From assembly GCF_003666245.1 (NCBI RefSeq), contig NZ_MJLZ01000024.1, positions 1-63,918 of the forward strand: DNA of 63,918 nt, given 5' to 3'. The notes below the pieces were generated by a model. It was given only the letters and a program-made list of their open reading frames with translations. It did no database searches and was not told the DNA's origin. The translations under genes and the position numbers were made by a program. This DNA comes from Brenneria alni (lineage in GTDB: Bacteria > Pseudomonadota > Gammaproteobacteria > Enterobacterales > Enterobacteriaceae). Shown here piece after piece: positions 18,671 to 26,598 of this stretch (position 1 is the stretch's first letter; every line of letters begins with the position of its first letter).

Positions 18671-18988
18671 ATGATCCATATCGATGCGACGACCTTAAAC
18701 CAGCTCAGACAACGCCAGCAGCGGCGTGGACAACCCACCGCAGGGCTGGCGCTGGCGGTCAGGGGGGATGCCTGCCGGGGCTGGACAGTGCAGATGGTCT
18801 GGCGGGCGCAGGCATTACCCGGCGACGAATGCCACGACATCGCAGGATTACGCCTATTCGCCTCTGCGCAACATTGGCAGCAGTTGGATCAGGCGCGCAT
18901 CAGCTCTGATACGCAAGGTGTCTGGGTGGAGTTTCAGCCGCTGCGGTGCCGGTGTGAAGACGGGGCGTGCGAGGTGGCAACTTTATAA
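18671..18988 (+). CDS. HesB/IscA-like A-type iron-sulfur carrier, divergent
   Basis: 105 aa from ATG 18671, with AGGAG upstream. The layout follows A-type carriers: N-terminal helix, R-G[12 protein letters not shown], the first cluster cysteine C35 in D-A-C-R-G (C-S-G in the family), a R-L-F-A-S strand, and a C-terminal cysteine group. The usual C-G-C-G is replaced by C93-x-C95-E-D-G-A-C100. Such proteins accept Fe-S clusters from NifU/NifS and deliver them to NifB or nitrogenase apo-proteins. It is the first gene after the sigma-54 promoter and lies 35 bases before nifU. Klebsiella lacks a gene here. The family assignment is from pattern, not from a search. Confidence 0.65.
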   Translation: MIHIDATTLNQLRQRQQRRGQPTAGLALAVRGDACRGWTVQMVWRAQALPGDECHDIAGLRLFASAQHWQQLDQARISSDTQGVWVEFQPLRCRCEDGACEVATL

Positions 18989-19023
18989 GATCATCAGCCG
19001 TAACAAACGGGAGTGTAGAGAGC

Positions 19024-19896
19024 ATGTGGAATTATTCTGAGAAGGTAAAAGAACATTTCTTTCATCCGCGTAATGCCCGTGTGGTTGAGCAGGCGAATGC
19101 GGTAGGTGATGTCGGTTCTCTTAGCTGTGGTGATGCCCTGCGGCTGATGTTACGGGTTGACCCTGGCAGTGAAGTCATTCAGGAAGCAGGCTTCCAAACC
19201 TTTGGCTGCGGCAGCGCTATTGCATCCTCTTCAGCATTGACCGAACTGATTATCGGCAAAACGCTGGATGAAGCCTCACGGGTGACTAACCGGGAAATCG
19301 CCGATTATCTGGATGGATTGCCGCCAGAGAAGATGCACTGTTCGGTGATGGGGCAGGAAGCCTTGCGGGTGGCGATAGCCAACTATCGAGGGGAAACGCT
19401 GGAAGATGATCATGAAGAGGGGGCGCTGATTTGCAAATGCTTTGCCGTTGACGAAGGGCAAATCAAGCGTGCCGTGCTGACCAACGGGCTGACCTCGCTG
19501 GAAGAGGTTGTCCATTACACCAAAGCGGGCGGTGGATGTACGGCGTGTCATGAAAAAATTGAACAAGTGTTGAGCACTATTTTAGCGGCGGCGGGCGGAA
19601 ACCCGACGGCGGTGGATGAGAGGAAAGAGAAAAACGAACGGTGGCTGGCGGTTGAGGACGTCATTGCTGGGTTGCGGCCCCATATCCAAATGGATGGCGG
19701 CGAGATCACGTTGGTCAATGTTACCGATGATGAAGTGCGCGTCACCCTGTCCGGTAGCTGTAATGGCTGCATGATGACGGATATGACGCTCGGCTGGTTG
19801 CAACAGAAATTGCTGGAGCGGCTGGGTTATTTTATCCGCGTCGTTATGGATACGCCGGTCTCCGCCGGGGTAATTCTCCAGACTTCAGATTTCTAA
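19024..19896 (+). CDS. nifU: Modular Fe-S scaffold protein NifU
   Basis: 290 aa from ATG 19024 (M-W-N-Y-S-E-K-V). Three domains are visible. The IscU-like domain has cysteines in L-S-C-G-D-A, F-G-C-G-S-A and M-H-C-S-V-M (about residues 35-106). A central bacterioferritin-associated-ferredoxin-like [2Fe-2S] domain has C-K-C and C-T-A-C. A C-terminal Nfu domain has C-N-G-C. It assembles [4Fe-4S] clusters with sulfur from NifS for NifH and NifB. Slightly longer than Klebsiella NifU (274). Confidence 0.96.
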   Translation: MWNYSEKVKEHFFHPRNARVVEQANAVGDVGSLSCGDALRLMLRVDPGSEVIQEAGFQTFGCGSAIASSSALTELIIGKTLDEASRVTNREIADYLDGLPPEKMHCSVMGQEALRVAIANYRGETLEDDHEEGALICKCFAVDEGQIKRAVLTNGLTSLEEVVHYTKAGGGCTACHEKIEQVLSTILAAAGGNPTAVDERKEKNERWLAVEDVIAGLRPHIQMDGGEITLVNVTDDEVRVTLSGSCNGCMMTDMTLGWLQQKLLERLGYFIRVVMDTPVSAGVILQTSDF

Positions 19897-19907
19897 GGAG
19901 CACGCAT

Positions 19908-21098
19908 ATGAAACCTATCTATCTGGATAACAATGCCACCACCCGCCTGGATCCGATGGTGCTGGAAGCCATGCTGCCGTTTTTGCAGGATCAGTACGGT
20001 AATCCGTCGTCGATTCATGACTTTGGTGAACCCTCCCGCCGTGCGCTGGCCAGAGCGCGTGAGCAGGTGGCCAGCCTGCTGGGCGCCCGTTACGACAGTG
20101 AAGTTATCTTCACGTCCTGCGCGACGGAGGCGACCTCGACCGCCATTCTCTCCGCCGTGGAGGCCTTTCCCGCCCGACGTGAAATTATCACCACGGCGGT
20201 AGAGCACCCGGCCACGCTGGAAGTATGCGAACACCTGGAACGGCAAGGCTATAAAATTCATCGGCTGGAGGTAAACGAACAGGGGGCGCTGGATCTGGAG
20301 CGCTACCGCGCCTTGCTGCATGACGGCGTCGCGCTGGTGAGCGTAATGTGGGCGAATAACGAAACCGGGGTGTTGTTTCCGGTGGAACAGATGGCGCAGC
20401 TTGCTCATGAACAGGGCATTTTGTTTCACTGTGATGCGGTTCAGGCGCTGGGCAAAATCCCGGTGTCGGTGGCTGACTCCGGCATCGACATGCTCTCTTG
20501 TTCGGCGCACAAGATTCACGGTCCGAAAGGCACCGGTTGCCTGTGGCTGCGGCGGGGTACGCGCTTTCGTCCGCTGCTGCGCGGCGGACATCAGGAGCGT
20601 GGCCGCCGGGCGGGAACCGAGAATATTGCCGGCATCGTGGGGATGGGCATGGCGAGTGAGCTGGCGGCCATCCATCTGCCGATGATGAGTGCGAGCATTG
20701 CCCCTCTGCGTGACCAACTGGAAGCCGGATTACAGACGATCGCCGGTACGCGGGTGATGGGGGCGGGGCAACCGCGTACCCCGAATACGCTCAATATCGC
20801 CTTTGAGTTTATTGAAGGGGAAGCCATTTTACTGATGCTGAATCAGGCGGGGATTGCGGCTTCCAGCGGCAGCGCCTGCACCTCCGGTTCGTTGGAACCG
20901 TCCCACGTCATGCGGGCAATGAACATTCCGTATACCGCCGCGCACGGTAGTATCCGTTTTTCTCTGTCGCGCTATACGCGTGAAAAAGAGATCGACTACG
21001 TACTCGAACAGATCCCGCCGGTGATCGACAGATTACGTGCGCTGTCGCCCTACTGGCAGCAGGGAAAACCGGGTGAGTTCACACCGGCCTGGGGTTAA
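19908..21098 (+). CDS. nifS: Cysteine desulfurase NifS
   Basis: 396 aa, PLP-dependent. The N-terminal Y-L-D-N-N-A-T-T-R, the PLP lysine in S-C-S-A-H-K-I-H-G-P-K-G-T-G and the persulfide cysteine in S-S-G-S-A-C-T-S-G-S-L-E-P are present, so it should be active. It supplies sulfur to NifU. Starts 11 bases after nifU, with AAGGAG in front. A long open frame runs antisense to it (19893-20717) and is a codon-bias shadow. Confidence 0.97.
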   Translation: MKPIYLDNNATTRLDPMVLEAMLPFLQDQYGNPSSIHDFGEPSRRALARAREQVASLLGARYDSEVIFTSCATEATSTAILSAVEAFPARREIITTAVEHPATLEVCEHLERQGYKIHRLEVNEQGALDLERYRALLHDGVALVSVMWANNETGVLFPVEQMAQLAHEQGILFHCDAVQALGKIPVSVADSGIDMLSCSAHKIHGPKGTGCLWLRRGTRFRPLLRGGHQERGRRAGTENIAGIVGMGMASELAAIHLPMMSASIAPLRDQLEAGLQTIAGTRVMGAGQPRTPNTLNIAFEFIEGEAILLMLNQAGIAASSGSACTSGSLEPSHVMRAMNIPYTAAHGSIRFSLSRYTREKEIDYVLEQIPPVIDRLRALSPYWQQGKPGEFTPAWG

Positions 21099-21115
21099 CC
21101 GGGGAGAATCAGCCG

Positions 21116-22261
21116 ATGAAAACCATCATCATTAATGACACTACATTGCGTGATGGCGAGCAAAGCCCCGGTGTGGCTTTCAGCGCCAGTGAAAAATTGG
21201 CGATTGCCGAGTCGCTGGCGCGGGCGGGGGTGCCTGAACTGGAGGTCGGCACGCCTGCTATGGGCGAAGAAGAGTGCGCCCGCATTTATCGTATCCGGCA
21301 GGCATTACCGGATACCACGCTGATGGCCTGGTGTCGGCTGAATGAAAACGATATTCGGCAGGCCGTGTGTCTGGGGGTGAATTGGGTGGATATTTCATTG
21401 CCGGTTTCCGCCTGTTTACGGCGGTTCAAAGTCGGTCTGGCGTGGCCGGAAATGTTGCAGCGACTCAGTGAACTGATCCAATTTGCCCGGTCGCAAGGGC
21501 TTAAAGTCTGTGTCGGCGGCGAAGATGCTTCACGCGCCAGTGAGGAAGAGTTGGCCGCGGTGGCGCAAGTGGCCAGCAAAGCGAGCGCCAGCCGGATACG
21601 TTTTGCCGATACCCTGGGATTACTCGATCCGTTTTCGACCATGCAACGGATTCAACAGCTACGGCGGTATTGGCCGGGGGAGCTGGAGATTCATGCTCAC
21701 AACGACTTTGGCATGGCGACGGCAAACACGCTGGCGGCGGTTCGCGCCGGGGCCACTCACGTCAGTACCACCGTTCTGGGATTGGGTGAGCGGGCGGGCA
21801 ACGCCGCGCTGGAACAGGTGGTGTTGGGGTTGTCGCATACTCAATCAGGCGAAACGCCTATTGATACCCGGCAACTGCCAGCCCTGTGCCAGCAGGTTGC
21901 TATGGCCGCCGGTGAAAGCGTACCTTACCGGCAGCCGCTGGTCGGCGGACGGGTATTTACCCATGAGTCGGGCGTGCACGTAGCGGGTTTATTGCAGGGC
22001 GTTGAGAGTTATCAGAGCCTTCCGCCGCAATTACTGGGGCGAGAACATCAGTTGGTATTGGGAAAACATTCAGGTCGGCGGGCGTTGGAAGCGGTCTTTT
22101 CACAGCTTGGTTTGCCGGTGAGCGACATGCAAATTCCGCTGATCCAGCAGGCATTGCGAGCGTTTGCCGAAACCGATAAACGCAGTCCCACCCCCGATGA
22201 ACTATGCCTTCTTTATCAAGGGGTAACTGAAATACCGCTCAGAACGCTTAACGTTGTCTGA
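21116..22261 (+). CDS. nifV: Homocitrate synthase NifV
   Basis: 381 aa of the HMG-lyase-like/isopropylmalate synthase superfamily. I-N-D-T-T-L-R-D-G-E-Q-S-P-G marks the metal and substrate site, and H-A-H-N-D-F-G-M-A gives the metal-binding histidines. It condenses acetyl-CoA with 2-oxoglutarate to make the (R)-homocitrate moiety of FeMo-co. Follows nifS by 17 bases. Confidence 0.96.
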   Translation: MKTIIINDTTLRDGEQSPGVAFSASEKLAIAESLARAGVPELEVGTPAMGEEECARIYRIRQALPDTTLMAWCRLNENDIRQAVCLGVNWVDISLPVSACLRRFKVGLAWPEMLQRLSELIQFARSQGLKVCVGGEDASRASEEELAAVAQVASKASASRIRFADTLGLLDPFSTMQRIQQLRRYWPGELEIHAHNDFGMATANTLAAVRAGATHVSTTVLGLGERAGNAALEQVVLGLSHTQSGETPIDTRQLPALCQQVAMAAGESVPYRQPLVGGRVFTHESGVHVAGLLQGVESYQSLPPQLLGREHQLVLGKHSGRRALEAVFSQLGLPVSDMQIPLIQQALRAFAETDKRSPTPDELCLLYQGVTEIPLRTLNVV

Positions 22262-22275
22262 AAGGGGGAAGGAGT

Positions 22276-22623
22276 ATGGACTGGTTTGATGAACTGCCGG
22301 GTGTAAGCCAGTTGGAGAGTGCCGAAGATTTTCTGCGGTTTTTTGCCATTCCGTTTGATGAACAGAGCGTGCGGGTTAAACATCTGCATATTCTGCATGC
22401 TTTCAACCTTCGTCTGCGGCGCTATCAACCCCATGATGAGCCGGATATCACACCACAGCAGCGCCAGCAATGTCGGCTTGAACAAGTTCGTTTGATGCTG
22501 AGGGAGAGTTATTTGCACGTTGTCGGCGGTGAACTGCGGGAACGTTCGGAACTGAAAGTATATCAGCGTACTGCCCGCTGTTTTATCCCCTGGCTGTGGT
22601 TGGATGAAGGAGACGCCAAATGA
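22276..22623 (+). CDS. nifW: Nitrogenase stabilising/protective protein NifW
   Basis: 115 aa. The family start (W-F-D-E-L-P/L-x-x-x-x-x-A-E-D-F-L-R-F-F) is clear, as is the P-x-V-x-x-x-x-L-H-I-L segment. NifW is thought to protect the MoFe protein or to act in its maturation. AAGGAG precedes ATG 22276. Its TGA overlaps the nifZ ATG (ATGA), giving translational coupling. Confidence 0.92.
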   Translation: MDWFDELPGVSQLESAEDFLRFFAIPFDEQSVRVKHLHILHAFNLRLRRYQPHDEPDITPQQRQQCRLEQVRLMLRESYLHVVGGELRERSELKVYQRTARCFIPWLWLDEGDAK

Positions 22624-23066
22624 AACCCCGGTTCGAGTTTGGTGAAGCGGTACGGGTGATCCGTACCGTGCGCAATGACGGCACTTTCCCGAATATGATG
22701 CGCGGTGAGCAACTGGTACGGCGTGGCACGGTGGGATATGTGCGGGAGTGGGGAACTTTTTTGCAGGACAATATTATTTATCAGATCCATTTTCTGGATA
22801 GTGACCGTATCGTCGGCTGCCGGGAGCATGAATTGATACCGGCCTCGGCGCCGTGGATCGATGGCGCTTTTCAATACGGTGACTGGGTTTGCGCCGCCAT
22901 GATGCTGGCAACCGACCACCAAATCCGCGTACAGGCGGGAGATGTCGGTCAGGTAATGGGTATTGAAAGAGAAGTGCACCCCATGCAGTTTATCGTGCTG
23001 TTTGGCGGTAGGTTGTTACAGGTGCCGGAACATGCCCTGCAGGCGATTGATGATGACGACCTGTAA
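22620..23066 (+). CDS. nifZ: NifZ, P-cluster maturation protein
   Basis: 148 aa with tandem SH3-like strands typical of NifZ. The first repeat shows F-G-E-A-V-R-V-I-R-T-V-R-N-D-G-T-F-P and R-G-T-V-G-Y-V-R-E-W-G-T-F-L-Q. The second shows W-V-C-A-A and G-D-V-G-Q-V-M-G-I. It acts as a chaperone in forming the second P-cluster of NifDK. Start overlaps the nifW stop; its end overlaps the most likely nifM start. Confidence 0.93.
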   Translation: MKPRFEFGEAVRVIRTVRNDGTFPNMMRGEQLVRRGTVGYVREWGTFLQDNIIYQIHFLDSDRIVGCREHELIPASAPWIDGAFQYGDWVCAAMMLATDHQIRVQAGDVGQVMGIEREVHPMQFIVLFGGRLLQVPEHALQAIDDDDL

Positions 23067-23910
23067 TACGGATGTGCTGACGATGTGGCAGCGCTATTGC
23101 CAGCTTAAACTTGCCCTTACGCTGTATCATTGCCTGCCCTGGCAACTGAGCGCGGAGCAACAGCTGGCTTTCGCAGAAAAACTGGCGCGGCAATGGCGGC
23201 TGGAAGCCGCCATCCGTGAGCAGGCGGAACAGCAGGGCATCCGGGCGGATAAAGAAAATATTCTGACGGTACAGTATGCGCTGCGTACCTTTTTCGATGA
23301 TGAACAAACCTGGAATGACGCATTGAAACAGGCCGCTATTGATGAGGCAGGGCTGTTACAGGCGCTAACCCACGAAAGTATTCTGACCGCAATGTTGGAG
23401 AAGGTAGCGAATCAGGCGCCGGAGGTGAGTGAACGGGAAATTGATGACTGGTATCAACACAATATCCATCGTTTTCAGCAACCGGAACAGCGCCTGGCGC
23501 ATCATATACTGCTAGTGCTCGATGACTCACAGCCGGGTTGTGACAGGGTAACGGTTACTGAACGTATCACTACGCTGCAACGCCGTTTGCTGATCGATCC
23601 GCGTCGTTTTCCCCGGTTGGCCAGCCGATTTTCTGAATGTCCGACGGCGCTGGAAGGGGGAAAACTTGGCTGGGTTAGCCGTGGCGTATTATATCCGGCA
23701 CTGGATAGCCGGTTATTTTCTCTTGCGGTAAACGATATCAGCCCGGTGGTGGAAAGCCCGATGGGCCTGCATATATTGTGGTGCGAGGCGATGCGGCCCA
23801 CCAGTGAACTGCCGAAAGCAGATGCGCTGGCGCGAATCCGTCAGCAATGGAGGGAAAAACGCCGCCAATACTATCAGCGCCAATGGCTGACGGCGTTGAT
23901 CGAGCAATGA
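23050..23910 (+). CDS. nifM: NifM, SurA-like peptidyl-prolyl isomerase for NifH maturation
   Basis: 286 aa if started at ATG 23050, which overlaps the nifZ stop and has GCAGG upstream. ATG 23083 (M-W-Q-R-Y) aligns better with the Klebsiella N-terminus (M-N-P-W-Q-R-F) but has a weak ribosome site, so the start is undecided. The N-terminal half is helical. The C-terminal parvulin/rotamase domain shows A-L-E-G-G-K-L-G-W-V-S-R-G-V-L-Y-P and M-G-L-H-I-L-W-C-E. NifM is needed for folding of the NifH dimer. Last nif gene of the U-M operon. Confidence 0.93.
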   Translation: MMTTCNTDVLTMWQRYCQLKLALTLYHCLPWQLSAEQQLAFAEKLARQWRLEAAIREQAEQQGIRADKENILTVQYALRTFFDDEQTWNDALKQAAIDEAGLLQALTHESILTAMLEKVANQAPEVSEREIDDWYQHNIHRFQQPEQRLAHHILLVLDDSQPGCDRVTVTERITTLQRRLLIDPRRFPRLASRFSECPTALEGGKLGWVSRGVLYPALDSRLFSLAVNDISPVVESPMGLHILWCEAMRPTSELPKADALARIRQQWREKRRQYYQRQWLTALIEQ

Positions 23911-23998
23911 TGCTTTCCCCCCTGTTGGGAACCGACTATGTTCTGCGAATACCTAAGATTTGAACTCCACACGCCTAAACAATAAGGATCATTGAAAT

Positions 23999-24169
23999 AT
24001 GAACAAGTTCAAATCTTTCGTAATCAAAGGCACCATAGCATCAGCATTGCTGTTGACTCTGCCATCTTCCGCATTCGCTTCCGCAATTTCCACCATCTAT
24101 GTCTGTGCTAATCCCAATGCTCCTGCGTCAGTCTGTTCAAACATCTACTGCGAAATCCCCTGTTATTAA
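23999..24169 (+). CDS. Small secreted four-cysteine peptide, unknown function
   Basis: 56 codons, ATG 23999 to TAA 24169, with AAGGA about ten bases upstream. Residues 1-27 form a clear Sec signal peptide: M-N-K-F-K-S charged start, a G-T-I-A-S-A-L-L-L-T-L core and an A-F-A cleavage site. The mature part would be only 29 residues with four cysteines (C36, C46, C51, C55), prolines and asparagines, and no positive charge, which suggests a disulphide-bonded exported peptide. It lies 88 bases after nifM on the same strand, so read-through from the nifU-M operon is possible. A hairpin starts 37 bases later. I do not recognise a family. Confidence 0.6.
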   Translation: MNKFKSFVIKGTIASALLLTLPSSAFASAISTIYVCANPNAPASVCSNIYCEIPCY

Positions 24170-24206
24170 GACGATATATTCGCTAAAAAATATATTTGTT
24201 AAAAAC

Positions 24207-24235
24207 AATGCCGACCACCTGGGGTGGTCGGCATT
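24207..24235 (-). terminator. Terminator for the rnf-nifF operon (and the peptide gene)
   Basis: A perfect 13-bp stem (24207-24219 with 24223-24235) with a 3-base loop. On the minus strand it is followed by GTTTTTAAC, fitting a rho-independent terminator for the leftward rnf-nifF operon. On the plus strand it lies 37 bases after the small peptide gene. Confidence 0.75.
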
Positions 24236-24236
24236 C

Positions 24237-24364
24237 AGGCTGTTGACAAAGCTCATTATCAGGGAGAGTGTGCTGAGGGGGCGTAGCGGCGTAAACCGCC
24301 TGAGCGCCCCTCGGTACGCTAGGCCCGTGTATCTCAGGCTTACAGGCTACTTTGTCAGCAACCT
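24237..24364. repeat. 128-bp element with imperfect terminal inverted repeats (MITE-like)
   Basis: The 15-base left end (24237-24251, AGGCTGTTGACAAAG) matches the reverse complement of the right end (24350-24364) at 13 of 15 positions. Inside is a large GC-rich hairpin region: a G-run near 24274 pairing with GCGCCCCTC near 24304, and GCGG/CCGC. There is no gene. It sits between nifF and its terminator and looks like a non-autonomous mobile or palindromic dispersed element. No transposase is nearby. Confidence 0.45.
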
Positions 24365-24398
24365 CCATTTTCATTATTCGCACCTGCTCCGATTCGCG

Positions 24399-24926
24399 TT
24401 ATAACACCGCCTGAAGCTGACCGACCCACTGGGTGACGCGTTGTTCCGTCAGATCCTGCTGATTGTCCTGATCCAGTACCAGCCCGACGAAGCGATCGCC
24501 CTCCAGCGCGGCGGATTCCGTAAACGAGTAACCTTCCGTTGACCATGTGCCGATAACCGTCGCGCCCGCTTCACGGACAATGTCATACAGCTCGCCCAGC
24601 GCGTTGACGAAGGCGTCGGGATAGCTTTCCTGATCGCCGAGGCCGAACAGCGCCACCGTTTTCCGGCTCAGGTCGGCGTTTGCCAATTCATCGGCAAACT
24701 CAGCCCATGATTCACTCATACATTCCGCCTCCAGACCGGGAAGCTGTCCGTCGCCCAGCGTGGGAGTCCCAAGAATCAAAATGTCATAAGCCAGCAGATC
24801 CGCTAATGACGCACGATTAATATTTACCGGTTCGTCCGCCCGATCGCCCAACTTTTCCTTGATAAGTTTGGCAACCTTGCGGGTTTTACCGGTGTCAGTA
24901 CCGAAAAAAATGCCGATAGTGCTCAT
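24399..24926 (-). CDS. nifF: Nitrogenase-dedicated long-chain flavodoxin NifF
   Basis: 175 aa. The FMN phosphate loop G-T-D-T-G-K-T-R-K-V-A is at residues 9-19. The T-P-T-L-G-D-G-Q-L-P-G and L-G-D-Q-E-S-Y segments typical of long-chain flavodoxins follow. ATG 24926 has CAGGAG upstream. It carries low-potential electrons to NifH. It is the last gene of the rnf operon, 30 bases after rnfH, unlike Klebsiella, where nifF pairs with the pyruvate:flavodoxin oxidoreductase gene nifJ. Here Rnf is the likely reductant source. Confidence 0.95.
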   Translation of the reverse strand: MSTIGIFFGTDTGKTRKVAKLIKEKLGDRADEPVNINRASLADLLAYDILILGTPTLGDGQLPGLEAECMSESWAEFADELANADLSRKTVALFGLGDQESYPDAFVNALGELYDIVREAGATVIGTWSTEGYSFTESAALEGDRFVGLVLDQDNQQDLTEQRVTQWVGQLQAVL

Positions 24927-24956
24927 GGTTTAGATCTCCTGAAAAGGGCCGTTAAA

Positions 24957-25217
24957 CTACGCGTCATCGTCATCCGCCTCACCAGCGGTACGTTCAATCG
25001 GCAGATAGATTTCTACCCGATCGCCTTCATGAATTTCGCTGTCCGGGGAACAAAGGCGGCCATAAATTCCCATGCGGTGCTTGTCCGGATCCAGCCAGGG
25101 ATACAGGACTGCCAGCGGTGAGGCCAGAAAGGCTTGCCGCAGGGTGACAGGTTCAGGCATCTCCATCTCGACACGGCGGTTTTCGTCACCGCTGGCGTGG
25201 GCTATGGTGAATTTCAT
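24957..25217 (-). CDS. rnfH: RnfH-family ubiquitin-like-fold protein
   Basis: 86 aa from ATG 25217, which overlaps the rnfE stop (ATGA); the longer frame to 25235 is discarded. The V-T-L-R-Q-A-F-L-A-S-P start, G-I-Y-G-R-L-C and G-D-R-V-E-I-Y-L-P-I segments are the RnfH (beta-grasp) pattern. The end is very acidic (E-A-D-D-D-D-A). RnfH accompanies nif-linked rnf operons; its function in the complex is not established. Confidence 0.9.
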   Translation of the reverse strand: MKFTIAHASGDENRRVEMEMPEPVTLRQAFLASPLAVLYPWLDPDKHRMGIYGRLCSPDSEIHEGDRVEIYLPIERTAGEADDDDA

Positions 25218-25954
25218 CCGTGGCAACCTCCGCATCCGGCTCCACAGCCTGAACCGCCAGATGACTCTTTCTTCAATACGTCGCGGCCATAGCGCAACAC
25301 TTTAACGCCGCGGATTGCCGCCAGTACAAATCCCATGACCACAAAACCGCCTGGCGGCAATAGCATCAGCAGGAAACCGTCATAGTTCGGCAACAGATGG
25401 ACTTCCAGAAAATGGAATGCCGGCCCCAGCAGTTGTTCCGCTCCGCTGAACAACGTGCCGCTGCCGATGATTTCGCGGATGGCGCCCATTGAGGTTACGC
25501 CCAGGGTAAAGCCTAATCCGGTCGCCATGCCGTCCAGCGTGGCGGCAAATGGCGGATTATGGGCGGCAAAGGATTCTGCCCGGCCAAGCAGGGCGCAGTT
25601 CGCCACAATAAGCGGGATAAACAGCCCGAGAATTTTGTGCAGATCGTGCATCCAGGCATTCATCGACAGATCAAGCAGCGTCACCAGGCTGGAGATGATC
25701 AGGATATATATCGGGATACGGATCTCATGCGGGGTAATATGACGCAGTATCGACACCAGCAGATTCGCCCCCGCCAGCACCGCAGTGGTCATCAGCCCCA
25801 TCCCTAAACCATTGGTTGCCGTGGTGGTGACGGCCATCAACGGACACAATCCGAGGATCTGTACGTAAGTAATGTTATTGCTCCAGATCCCGCTGACCAG
25901 GATGTCCCGGTAGGCGGGGCGGGCTATCGGCGCCGTCGCGGTAATTTCACTCAT
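25214..25954 (-). CDS. rnfE: Rnf electron-transport complex subunit RnfE, with a cysteine-rich C-terminal tail
   Basis: 246 aa, six predicted membrane helices; homologous to NqrD/RsxE and paired with RnfA in the membrane. The segment N-P-x-x-A with L-G-L-C-P-L-M-A-V holds the conserved cysteine of the intramembrane iron site. The last 16 residues (S-S-G-G-S-G-C-G-A-G-C-G-G-C-H-G) form a Gly/Cys-rich tail that the housekeeping RsxE of E. coli lacks, to my recollection. Overlaps rnfG and rnfH. Confidence 0.93.
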   Translation of the reverse strand: MSEITATAPIARPAYRDILVSGIWSNNITYVQILGLCPLMAVTTTATNGLGMGLMTTAVLAGANLLVSILRHITPHEIRIPIYILIISSLVTLLDLSMNAWMHDLHKILGLFIPLIVANCALLGRAESFAAHNPPFAATLDGMATGLGFTLGVTSMGAIREIIGSGTLFSGAEQLLGPAFHFLEVHLLPNYDGFLLMLLPPGGFVVMGFVLAAIRGVKVLRYGRDVLKKESSGGSGCGAGCGGCHG

Positions 25955-26597
25955 GGGGGTTTTCCTCCGTCAAGCCAAGCAATTGCGCACGGTGGCGCTG
26001 GAACAACAGCAGCGTTTGATGCACGCTTTTTACCACGGCTCTTGGGGTAATAGTGGCGCCGGTGAAGGCATCAAACTCACCGCCGTCCTTTTTGACATGC
26101 CACTGTTTCTCGGTGGTGTTTTGCAGCGATTTACCGGTAAACCCCAGGATCCAGTCACCGTGACTCAGTTCGATTTTGTCCCCCAGGCCGGGCGTTTCGG
26201 TGTGGGAGATGGTGCGCACACCGGTCAATTCGCCGTTGGCATTAATGCCAATCAACAGGTTGATGACGCCGCTATAACCTCTTTCCGCGCCAAACATCAC
26301 CACGCCGCTCGGTTGGCCTTGTTGCGTGGCACGATAAGCCCGCACCGGTTTCCCCTCTACTGTCAGGGTGACTTCGCTGCTGCTGAGAGCATTGTCATGC
26401 AGCTCAGAGGGGAAAACGGCTGAAAGCTGACGCTGGGTGTCTTCCTGATGGCGTAGTTCAATCTCGTTATAGGTCGCCCACCAAACGCCGCCGATCATCA
26501 GGCTTATCAACAGGGTAAAGGTGCCAAGCAGTAAACTCAGGTTTATCGGGTGGCTGCGTGGCGGCCAGCGCAGCCCGCGGTAAAAGGCAGAGGCCAT
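25947..26597 (-). CDS. rnfG: Rnf complex flavoprotein subunit RnfG
   Basis: 216 aa from ATG 26597, with AAGGAGAA upstream; the longer reading to 26654 is rejected. One N-terminal membrane anchor (about residues 22-42) precedes a periplasmic FMN-binding domain. The covalent FMN threonine lies in F-D-A-F-T-G-A-T-I-T. RnfG passes electrons through covalently bound FMN in the Rnf chain. Overlaps rnfE by 8 bases. Confidence 0.94.
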   Translation of the reverse strand: MASAFYRGLRWPPRSHPINLSLLLGTFTLLISLMIGGVWWATYNEIELRHQEDTQRQLSAVFPSELHDNALSSSEVTLTVEGKPVRAYRATQQGQPSGVVMFGAERGYSGVINLLIGINANGELTGVRTISHTETPGLGDKIELSHGDWILGFTGKSLQNTTEKQWHVKKDGGEFDAFTGATITPRAVVKSVHQTLLLFQRHRAQLLGLTEENPHE

Positions 26598-26598
26598 G

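Noticed and set aside
19893-20717. A 274-codon frame antisense to nifS, and similar long antisense frames (e.g. 36514-37326)
   Set aside because: They lie wholly within well-recognised genes, lack ribosome sites and show no domain pattern.
23911-23998. GGAACC near 23929 considered as a Hrp box for the small secreted peptide
   Set aside because: No CCACNNA-like -10 element at 15-16 bases.
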